Assembly: GCA_937871685.1 (NCBI GenBank)
Contig: CALMOL010000533.1
Span: 1-12,578, forward strand
From: an uncultured Verrucomicrobiota bacterium
Lineage (GTDB): Bacteria; Verrucomicrobiota; Verrucomicrobiia; Chthoniobacterales; SZAS-18
DNA: 12,578 nucleotides
Direction: 5' to 3'
The notes under the pieces are model-generated. The model worked only from the letters and a program-made list of their open reading frames with translations, did no database searches and was not told the DNA's origin. Every line of letters begins with the position of its first letter. The first letter of the stretch is position 1. Positions 7,379-12,578 of the stretch are shown piece after piece. Both the position numbers and the translations under genes were made by a program.

Positions 7379-7777
7379 ATGACACCAGCGGGCATACCTT
7401 CCGACTTTCGGCAGATTTCCGGAGAGTTTTCGCGACGCTCTGCCGACGCGGCCCGTTCCGGCCCCTCCCCTGGGGCAACAGGGAGCCTGCGCAGGCCATA
7501 TTTCAGCCTGCGCAGAGCGAAAAGTGGTCTGCGCAGGCCGGAAGCGGCTCTGCGCAGGGCAGAAAGCAGCCTGCGCAGGCCGAAAAATGCTCTGCGCAGA
7601 CTGAAAAACGGTCTGCGAAGACCTAAAAGTGCTCTGCGCAGGCTGGAAAACGCTCTACGCAGGGCAGATTTCGGCCTGCGCAGGCCGGAATTTGCCCTGC
7701 GAAGGCTAGAATTTGCCCTGCGACGAACCCAAAACGGCCTGCGCCGCGCTTTTCATGGGCAAGGATTCGCCCCCTGA
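7379..7777 (+). CDS. Putative arginine-rich heptad-repeat protein
   Basis: I do not recognise a family. The 132-residue frame has a 36-residue lead, then 13 consecutive seven-residue units beginning L-R-R (residues 37-127), then QGFAP. Typical units are LRRPKNA, LRRLENA and LRRAESS. Position 4 is mostly Pro, Ala or Leu, and position 7 is always Ala, Gly or Ser. In units 1-8 position 4 alternates Pro with Ala or Leu, giving a 14-residue higher order. The product would be very basic. Within the L-R-R codons all variation is synonymous (for example cgc-agg, cga-aga, cga-cga, cgc-cgc), which supports translation in this frame. Against it: no Shine-Dalgarno and no clear promoter. The start at 7379 is only the first ATG in frame. 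L-R-R here is a motif, not the leucine-rich-repeat fold. Confidence 0.5.
   Translation: MTPAGIPSDFRQISGEFSRRSADAARSGPSPGATGSLRRPYFSLRRAKSGLRRPEAALRRAESSLRRPKNALRRLKNGLRRPKSALRRLENALRRADFGLRRPEFALRRLEFALRRTQNGLRRAFHGQGFAP
7487..7759 (+). repeat. Thirteen tandem 21-bp units with core CTGCGCAGG
   Basis: Units are exactly 21 bp with no indels, each starting with ctg, cgc or cga, agg or equivalent, followed by 12 variable bases. The commonest core CTGCGCAG is an 8-bp palindrome, and 21 bp is two helical turns, so a protein-binding array is an alternative to coding. However, units 7, 9, 11, 12 and 13 break the palindrome while keeping Leu-Arg-Arg. Confidence 0.92.
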
Positions 7778-7872
7778 ATGGACGCGAACGATTATCCCGA
7801 TGAGGCGGCTTCGATTGATTCAGGTTGCCAACCTCTCGGCGGAACCTTTTATCGCGTTTGCACCAAAGCCAC

Positions 7873-8415
7873 TTGAGCTCTGTCGACGCCCCTGCCGATC
7901 CCAAGCGGGAGTTCGCGGCGACGATGCTGCCCCACGCCGACGCGCTTTTGCGCACGGCCCTGCGCTTTACCCGCGGCGAAACCGCGGCGGCCGAGGACGC
8001 CGTGCAGGAAACTTTTCTGCGGGCGTGGCGCGGTCGCGCCCAATTCGAGCCCGGCACCAACGCGCGCGCCTGGCTCTTCCGGATCTTGGTGAACTTCCTG
8101 CACAAGCGCTGGCACCAATCAGCGCGCCAGCCGGCGGTGGTCTCGCTGGACGAGCACGCAAAGCGCCACGAGATCGCCGCGCCAGCCCGCGCCGCCTCGT
8201 CCCCGGCAGACTCTGACGTGTTCGCCGCCTTGGAAACATTGCCGGCGGACCAGCGCTCCGTTCTCATCCTCAACGCGGTGGAAGGCTTCGCCTGCCGCGA
8301 GATCGCGGCGATGCTCGAGGTGCCGATCGGCACGGTGATGAGCCGCCTGGGCCGCGCGCGCGCCGCGATGCGCGACCTACTCCAACCGCCGGTTTCGTCC
8401 GACCCCAGCCAATGA
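7873..8415 (+). CDS. ECF-type RNA polymerase sigma factor
   Basis: Region 2 is clear: LLRTALRFTRGETAAAEDAVQETFLRAWRGRAQFEPGTNARAWLFRI, with the usual D/E-x-VQETFLRAW helix that binds core polymerase and the -10 element. Region 4 follows after a linker: LETLPADQRSVLILNAVEGFACREIAAMLEVPIGTVMSRLGRARAAMR, a helix-turn-helix for the -35 element. The start is uncertain. The frame is open from a TTG at 7825. I prefer TTG at 7873 (180 residues), which keeps the conserved REFAATMLPHAD lead; ATG at 7924 is possible but trims region 2. The stop overlaps the next start by 4 bases (ATGA), so it is translationally coupled to its anti-sigma factor. Target genes are unknown; the co-directional PstS-like gene is a candidate. 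Confidence 0.9.
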   Translation: MSSVDAPADPKREFAATMLPHADALLRTALRFTRGETAAAEDAVQETFLRAWRGRAQFEPGTNARAWLFRILVNFLHKRWHQSARQPAVVSLDEHAKRHEIAAPARAASSPADSDVFAALETLPADQRSVLILNAVEGFACREIAAMLEVPIGTVMSRLGRARAAMRDLLQPPVSSDPSQ

Positions 8416-9260
8416 AAGCTTGCGATGCCTGCCGGGATCGCCTCCCGCTTTTTCTTTCGGGCGAACTCAATGCCGAGGAGGCTGAGGAAACCCGGTCGCA
8501 CCTGGCCGTCTGCTCGCGGTGCGGTCGGGAGGCGGAAGACATTCAGCGCGTGGATGCCTTCCTCCGCGGCGCCTTCGACCGCCAGCCCGTGGATACCCGC
8601 GCGCTCCGGGCGCGGGTGCTGGCAGCGATCCCAGATGAGCCGGCACCACGGGCGACGGGAGACTGGCGGGGCGTGACAGGGGCGTGGCTCGCGTTTTTGC
8701 GTCGCCCCGGCCCCGCCTGGGCGCTCGGCTCGCTGGCTTTCGCCATTGCCGCGATCGCGTTCCTGGCTTGGTGGCGTCAGACGCCGGCGGTGTATCGACA
8801 GGTGGCGGCCGACCACCGGGAAGACGTGGTGCAGAAGGTCAAGAAAAGCGGCTGGCTGCGTGCCGAAGACGCGGTGCGCGAGTTCACCCAGGCACAGTTT
8901 GGCGACCCGAGCCTCGCTGCCACGCTTGCCCCGGAGGGCAGCCGGCTTTCCCGCGTGCGCCTGAGCCGCCTGGGTGGCGACGACTACGCGCACTTCGTTT
9001 ACGCGGAAGCGGACGGCCGCGAAAAGGTCTCGGTCTTCGTCCGCTGGCGACGCCGGCCGGACGAGACCCTCCCCGGCCGCCCGGCGGAACGGACCGCTGA
9101 AGGCTGGCCGCTCTATGCTGCCGCCCGGGGCGAAACGCGACTCGCCGGCTTTGATTCTCCCCGGATGCTGGTGCTTGTGGTTGGAGAGCTGCCGCCAGAG
9201 GAGGCCATGCGCTTGGCCCGGGCCACCGCCGCGCGCCTGAGGGAGCGGAAGACTTCCTGA
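8412..9260 (+). CDS. Membrane-bound anti-sigma factor with zf-HC2-type motif
   Basis: Its overlap with the ECF sigma gene and its domain plan make it the cognate anti-sigma factor. The N-terminal domain carries MKACDAC and then H30-x3-C34-x2-C37 (HLAVCSRC), the zinc-associated ZAS pattern that holds sigma factors. A single membrane segment lies at about 102-121 (AWALGSLAFAIAAIAFLAWW). The 160-residue part after it, probably outside the membrane, has no family I recognise; it ends VLVVGELPPEEAMRLARATAARL. By analogy, an envelope signal sensed by this part, or its proteolysis, would release the sigma factor. That is inference from the family. Confidence 0.85.
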   Translation: MKACDACRDRLPLFLSGELNAEEAEETRSHLAVCSRCGREAEDIQRVDAFLRGAFDRQPVDTRALRARVLAAIPDEPAPRATGDWRGVTGAWLAFLRRPGPAWALGSLAFAIAAIAFLAWWRQTPAVYRQVAADHREDVVQKVKKSGWLRAEDAVREFTQAQFGDPSLAATLAPEGSRLSRVRLSRLGGDDYAHFVYAEADGREKVSVFVRWRRRPDETLPGRPAERTAEGWPLYAAARGETRLAGFDSPRMLVLVVGELPPEEAMRLARATAARLRERKTS

Positions 9261-9280
9261 TCCGCCTCCCAGGGAAGGGC

Positions 9281-9298
9281 AGCGAAATATATTTCGCT
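9281..9298. promoter_or_regulatory. Perfect 18-bp AT-centred palindrome, possible operator
   Basis: AGCGAAATATATTTCGCT is fully self-complementary. It lies 20 bases after the anti-sigma stop and ahead of the PstS-like gene. The A/T-rich centre stands out in GC-rich DNA. There is no T-tract, so an operator for a dimeric regulator is more likely than a terminator. Confidence 0.5.
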
Positions 9299-9383
9299 GG
9301 TTGGGATGAAAACGGCCCGGCCGGGACTTCTACGGATTGAGCGCCATTGGCGCCCGGCGGCGCTTTCGTCGGCCAGGCAGGAA

Positions 9384-10544
9384 ATGGCGCGTCTCCCCCC
9401 TCTCAACGCCATGCTTTCTCCTTATCTGTTCTTCGCGGTCGCCTTCTGTTTTGCCTTGCCCTGTTCCATGCTACGGGCAGCCGGTCCCTCAGCGGACGAG
9501 CACGTAAAATACCGGCTCCGGATCGCCGGCTCCCGGGTGATCGGGGCCACGTTGATGAAAAGTCTTCTGGAGGAATTTCTGCGCGGCGAGGGCTGGACGG
9601 ACATCGAGCACACGGCCACCGGGACAGACGCCTACACGGTTTCCGGCCGGCCAGCGCCGGGTGCTGCGCTCATGGGCATCCACGTGAGCCTTTGCGCTCC
9701 CGAGGAAGCGCTTCGGCTGGTCAACGACGATCTCGCCGACATCGCCATGGCCTCGCGGCGCGCCCTGCCGGCGGAAGCCTTGGAACTGACCAAGCTGCCC
9801 GAACTCCTCACGCCGCGTTGCGAGCACTTGCTTGGGCTGGACGCGCTGGCGGTCATCGTGCATTCCTCGAATCCGGCCACGACCCTGACGCGCGAGCAGC
9901 TGCGGGACATTTTTCTGCGCCGCACCACGCTTTGGGGCGGCGAGAGCGCCTTCCTCGGTGCCATCCATCCCTACGCCACCGAGGAAAAGGTCGGCGCCGC
10001 GCAGATCTTTCGCGCTGCCATCCACCCAGACGACGCGCTGCCTGAGCGAATTGAACGGCGGTCGGACTCGGCGGCCATCGGGCGCGCCGTGGCGGACGAC
10101 CCACGCGCCATCGGTTTTGCGGCCTTGCCGGCCGTGGGCGACAACCGCGTGGTCGCCATCAAGGTGGACGGCGCCGCCCTCCTGCCCGAACCGGAGCTCG
10201 TGCGCCGCGGGAAGTATCCCCTCTCCCGGCCGCTCTACCTTTACAGCGCGCCGCGCAGCTATTCGTTGGCGGGGGATTTTCTTCGCTTCGCCACGGGTGA
10301 AAAAGGCCGCGTCGTAGTTGGCAAGCACGGCTTCGTCGCCGGCCCCGACGCCACGCGCCTGGCTGCGCCCGCGGAGCCTCCGCCCGCAGCCGTGCCGGCG
10401 GTCGCCATGCTTCCGAGCGCCCCCGATACCCGGTCCATTGGCACGTCCGCCAGCGGTCGCCCTAGCCGGGCCGGTGAGTCGAAGCCGGCGCCTCGGCCAG
10501 CGGTTCAGCCGATGCGATCGGGGGCGCCAAGCGGTAACTCCTGA
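9384..10544 (+). CDS. PstS-like periplasmic phosphate-binding protein with Pro/Ala-rich tail
   Basis: Residues 13-34 form a signal peptide (hydrophobic YLFFAVAFCFALPCSML, then RAAG). The PBP-like fold follows, with DIAMASR (119-125), LDALAVIVHSSNP (152-164), LTREQLRDIF (168-177), SDSAAIGRAV (228-237), GFAALP (244-249) and YPLSRPLYLYS (278-288). All are typical of PstS relatives, though ligand binding is not proven. From about 328 to 386 the protein is Pro/Ala/Ser/Arg-rich, probably disordered. The start is uncertain: the frame opens at 9306, but codons before 9384 have low third-position GC and would place 26 extra residues before the signal peptide. ATG 9384 has AGG 6 bases upstream and gives Arg in the n-region; ATG 9411 is the alternative. 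No Pst permease or ATPase genes are adjacent, so a sensing or binding role outside a transporter is possible. Confidence 0.8.
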   Translation: MARLPPLNAMLSPYLFFAVAFCFALPCSMLRAAGPSADEHVKYRLRIAGSRVIGATLMKSLLEEFLRGEGWTDIEHTATGTDAYTVSGRPAPGAALMGIHVSLCAPEEALRLVNDDLADIAMASRRALPAEALELTKLPELLTPRCEHLLGLDALAVIVHSSNPATTLTREQLRDIFLRRTTLWGGESAFLGAIHPYATEEKVGAAQIFRAAIHPDDALPERIERRSDSAAIGRAVADDPRAIGFAALPAVGDNRVVAIKVDGAALLPEPELVRRGKYPLSRPLYLYSAPRSYSLAGDFLRFATGEKGRVVVGKHGFVAGPDATRLAAPAEPPPAAVPAVAMLPSAPDTRSIGTSASGRPSRAGESKPAPRPAVQPMRSGAPSGNS

Positions 10545-10679
10545 GGCGAGCGTGGCCGCGAAGATCAGGCGCCGGGCGCAGGCGGCTCGAAGTCACCGCG
10601 TGATTTCCAAGCGTCTTTGTCCGGCGCTCACGCCGGTCGCAGAGGCGGGTGGTCGCGGCGGCGGCGCGGCCGGGCCATT
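10545..10679. other. Stretch without a supported gene
   Basis: Nothing convincing is seen between the PstS-like stop and the recognisable end of the recombinase fragment. The missing recombinase catalytic domain would be expected here and is absent. Confidence 0.5.
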
Positions 10680-11129
10680 CTTGGACCTTGGGCCATGTCC
10701 GCTTGGTGGTCGAACGCGTCCCGCCCGCCACGCACCCCGTCGGGCGTGAGCGACTCCAGCGCGGCCTCCGCCCTCTTGCCCATGTGGCGCAAAAACGCCT
10801 GCACGGTCGCAGTGGAGCGGGTTATCGTCCGAGCCTTCGTGCTGCCCCGCACGTTCTCCAGCCCAGCCGCCAAGCCACCCATGCACAGCGCAGAAATTCA
10901 CCGGCCGCCCGGCCGTGTTTTCGTGGAACTCCGCGAGGACGCGCCGCACGCGGAACCCTGTCAGATCGCCGCGGCGGGCTCGTTTTGCCTCGTCCTCCCA
11001 CAGGTCGGCCACCGCCTGGGACTTCCTCCGGTCCGTGGCCTTCGTCGAGTGTTTCGTGGGCTTGCCCTTCCCGTTGGAGAAGCAGGCGGACCAGGAGAGG
11101 CTTCGATCCTTGCGCGTGAGACCGGCCAT
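10680..11129 (-). pseudogene. Tyrosine recombinase (phage-type integrase), frameshifted N-terminal fragment
   Basis: From the ATG at 11129 one frame gives MAGLTRKDRSLSWSACF, then HSTKATDRRKSQAVADLWEDEAKRAR and RRVLAEFHENT, the style of the N-terminal part of phage-type integrases. It runs on through PVNFCAVHGWLGGW. A second frame then continues with LENVRGSTKARTITRSTATVQAFLRHMGKRAEAALESLTPDGVR, a core-binding SAM-like domain. Removing one base from a run of C at 10862-10864 joins them as WLGGWLENVRG. Beyond about 10680 the catalytic domain with its R-HxxR-Y residues is missing. The gene is therefore dead through a frameshift and a 3' truncation. It begins 87 bases from the decayed tRNA-Gly end, the usual neighbour of an attachment site. 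Confidence 0.75.
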
Positions 11130-11215
11130 GGTTCGGTGGGAGCGGTAAGTGGGAATGGTCGATCGCGTTCCACCGCGTCGATCTAAAGAGAAAACGGATG
11201 CTCTCAGAGCGGGTA

Positions 11216-11250
11216 GATTCGAACGAGGATTCGATTCCCTTCACCCGCTC
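11216..11250 (+). repeat. Right attachment-site copy, decayed tRNA-Gly 3' end
   Basis: It is a direct repeat of 6901-6935 with 31 of 35 matches, and 27 of 28 over the last 28 bases. The single core change turns the T stem GAGGG into GAGGA and would unpair it. There is no tRNA 5' half, so it is not a functional tRNA. Confidence 0.75.
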
Positions 11251-11290
11251 AATTTTCCCGAACGTCCAAGCCTGCACGACTTGGCGCCGC

Positions 11291-11923
11291 ATGACCGAAG
11301 CCCCACCCAGCCCGCACGACGGGGAGCTGCTGGCCTGCCACGATTGCGACACGCTCTTTCGCGCGCCCCACACCCAGCCGGGTGACCGGGTGACGTGCCC
11401 CCAGTGCGCGGCCACGCTCTACATGAACCGGCCCAACGCGGTGCACCGCGCGACGGCCTTCGCGCTGAGCGCGGCGTCGCTCTTCCTCGTGGCGAACGTG
11501 TTTCCCTTCATCGAGCTGCGCGCCGGCGGGCAGGTGAGCCGCATCGTGCTGGCGCAGAGCGTGTCCGCCCTCCAGGACCATGGGTCGCCGGAGCTGGCGG
11601 TGGCGGTGGCGATCTTCATTTTGGCCGCGCCGACCCTCATCATTTCCGGGATGCTTTACCTTTTGATTCCCCTGCTGCGCGGCCGGCGGCTGCCGGGCGC
11701 GATGAGCGTGTGCCGCTGGGTGTATGGCACGCACGCCTGGAACATGATCGAGGTGTTCCTGCTCGGCGTGCTCGTTTCCCTGCTCAAGCTGGGTGACATC
11801 GCGTCGGTGCGCCTGGGCATTTCGTTCTGGGCCTTCGCGGCGCTGATCCTGTGCATGGTGGCCTCATTGTGGGCGATCAATCGGCACCAGCTTTGGGACC
11901 AACTGGAGGAGGCGCGCGCGTGA
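11291..11923 (+). CDS. PqiA-type membrane protein, first of two (paraquat-inducible protein A family)
   Basis: E. coli PqiA is one protein of about 420 residues made of two similar halves; here each half is its own gene. This 210-residue protein has a zinc-ribbon-like start, CHDC at 16-19 and CPQC at 36-39. Four membrane segments follow at about 53-76, 101-129, 148-167 and 174-195. The family feature NMIEVFLLGVLVSLLKLG matches the conserved third segment. PqiA acts with the MlaD-domain protein PqiB and with PqiC in envelope integrity and probably lipid transport between membranes. The ATG at 11291 is chosen because it directly precedes the domain; the frame is open further upstream, but that part is the decayed tRNA end. 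Its stop overlaps the next start by 4 bases (GTGA). It lies just outside the putative element. Confidence 0.88.
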   Translation: MTEAPPSPHDGELLACHDCDTLFRAPHTQPGDRVTCPQCAATLYMNRPNAVHRATAFALSAASLFLVANVFPFIELRAGGQVSRIVLAQSVSALQDHGSPELAVAVAIFILAAPTLIISGMLYLLIPLLRGRRLPGAMSVCRWVYGTHAWNMIEVFLLGVLVSLLKLGDIASVRLGISFWAFAALILCMVASLWAINRHQLWDQLEEARA

Positions 11924-12546
11924 GTTCCTACCACCGCGACACCGCCGCCGCGCGCGGGCTGGCCTCGTGCCACGGCTGCTCCAAGGTGCAGCCGCTGGAG
12001 CAGGGCCAATGCGCGCGCTGCGGCGCCACGCTGCACCTGCGCAAGCCGCACTCCGTTCAGCGGGCCTTTGCCCTCACGGTGGCGGCGGCCATCCTCTACA
12101 TCCCCGCCAACGTGTATCCCGTGATGCGCTCCGAGCGCCTCGGCGGCACGGAATCGAACACCATCCTCTCGGGCGTGGCGCTGTTTTGGGAACACCACGA
12201 CTACCCCATCGCCATCATCATCTTCGTGGCCAGCGTGCTCATCCCCCTCCTCAAGCTCCTGGCCATCGGGGTGCTGTGCGTGGCGGCGCGGCGCTGCCGG
12301 CACCCGCACGCGATGACGCGCGTGTATCGGATCACCGAGCTCGTGGGCCGGTGGTCCATGGTGGACGTGTTCGTGGTGGCCATCCTCGTGGCGGTGGTGC
12401 AGCTCGGCTCGCTCGCGTCCATCGTGCCCGGGCCGGCCGCGGTCGCCTTTACCGGCGTGGTGATCATGACGATGCTGGCGGCGATGGCGTTCGACCCGCG
12501 CCTGCTGTGGGAAGCCGCCGACCGGGATTCCGCCAAGCCCTCATGA
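11920..12546 (+). CDS. PqiA-type membrane protein, second of two
   Basis: This 208-residue protein starts with GTG at 11920, overlapping the previous stop. Its Cys motif is CHGC at 17-20 and CARC at 31-34. Membrane segments are at about 50-68, 96-121, 148-167 and 174-192. The highly conserved PqiA segment GRWSMVDVFVVAILVAVVQLG is at 143-163, as in the C-terminal half of E. coli PqiA. It probably forms one complex with the first protein, replacing the fused PqiA. The frame extends upstream to 11851, but that would overlap the previous gene widely. The stop overlaps the next ATG by 4 bases, so the three genes form an operon. Confidence 0.9.
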   Translation: MSSYHRDTAAARGLASCHGCSKVQPLEQGQCARCGATLHLRKPHSVQRAFALTVAAAILYIPANVYPVMRSERLGGTESNTILSGVALFWEHHDYPIAIIIFVASVLIPLLKLLAIGVLCVAARRCRHPHAMTRVYRITELVGRWSMVDVFVVAILVAVVQLGSLASIVPGPAAVAFTGVVIMTMLAAMAFDPRLLWEAADRDSAKPS

Positions 12547-12578
12547 GCGCCGATTCCCCCGCCCCCGCGCCAAAGCCC
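12543..12578 (+). CDS. Start of next operon gene, probably PqiB-like, cut by window
   Basis: The ATG overlaps the preceding stop (ATGA) and the frame reads MSADSPAPAPKP to the window end. Twelve residues cannot identify it. By operon context after pqiA-type genes, an MlaD-domain PqiB-like protein is expected. Confidence 0.45.
   Translation, partial: MSADSPAPAPKP

Larger units (their letters stand above)
6908..11250. mobile_element. Probable remnant of a tRNA-Gly-integrated element
   Basis: The boundaries are the 3' end of the intact tRNA-Gly gene and a decayed direct copy about 4.3 kb downstream. A broken tyrosine recombinase gene starts 87 bases inside the right copy. Direct repeats of a tRNA 3' end plus an adjacent integrase are the classic layout of tRNA-targeted islands. 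The recombinase lacks its catalytic domain, so the element should be immobile. Internal content is a 21-bp-repeat ORF, an ECF sigma/anti-sigma pair and a PstS-like protein. Whether all of these arrived with the element is inference; base composition does not obviously differ from the flanks. Confidence 0.65.

Noticed and set aside
7487..7759. CRISPR array or leucine-rich-repeat protein
   Set aside because: The 21-bp units have no long constant repeat or unique spacers of CRISPR size, and the protein lacks the LxxLxLxxN pattern of leucine-rich repeats.
7841..7850. ECF-type -35 box (GGAACCTTTT) for autoregulation of the sigma operon
   Set aside because: The -35-like string is suggestive, but no matching -10 motif lies 15-17 bases downstream and the start codon is uncertain. 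It is noted only.
7778..7876. Small 32-codon ORF starting MDANDYPDEA
   Set aside because: It has no family features, no Shine-Dalgarno, and overlaps the sigma factor's probable leader.
7623..8993. Long minus-strand open frame of 456 codons
   Set aside because: It is antisense to the sigma and anti-sigma genes, shows no motif, and is explained by high third-position GC in the real genes.
11207..11250. A second tRNA gene
   Set aside because: Only the 3' end is present, the D and anticodon arms are missing, and the T stem carries an unpaired change.

Overview
The window is about 12.6 kb of GC-rich bacterial chromosome. Protein style (M16 peptidase, trigger factor plus ClpP, split PqiA genes, integrase fragment) and the near absence of Shine-Dalgarno sequences suggest a Verrucomicrobiota member, perhaps Opitutales-like. 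That placement is inference; no marker gene here proves it.

Left part (1-6800), housekeeping genes. A YqgE/AlgH-family gene, cut by the window edge, is followed by a short charged helical protein, a DUF1203 protein and an M16 zinc peptidase gene. The peptidase is broken by one in-frame TAG nine codons before its HFLEH zinc motif. Facing it on the minus strand is an arginase-fold protein whose first dozen codons lie in one arm of an inverted repeat; the other arm sits in the leader of the divergent trigger factor gene (tig). clpP follows tig. No clpX follows clpP in this window.

Middle part (6864-11250), probable remnant of an integrated element. An intact tRNA-Gly(CCC) gene stands at the left end. 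A degenerate copy of its 3' end stands at 11216-11250 (27 of 28 bases over the core). Just inside that copy, on the minus strand, is a frameshifted and truncated tyrosine recombinase. Between the ends lie: a stretch with no clear gene; an ORF with 13 exact 21-bp units encoding the heptad L-R-R-x-x-x-x; an ECF sigma factor translationally coupled to a membrane anti-sigma factor with a zinc-binding motif; a perfect 18-bp palindrome; and a secreted PstS-like phosphate-binding protein with a Pro/Ala-rich tail.

Right part (11291-12578), a tight operon. Two PqiA-type membrane proteins, each with a zinc-ribbon-like Cys motif and four membrane segments, overlap by 4 bases. The second overlaps by 4 bases the start of a third gene cut by the window edge, probably PqiB-like.

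The most interesting items are the tRNA-bounded element remnant with its cargo, and the heptad-repeat ORF, where every change in the L-R-R codons across 13 units is synonymous.
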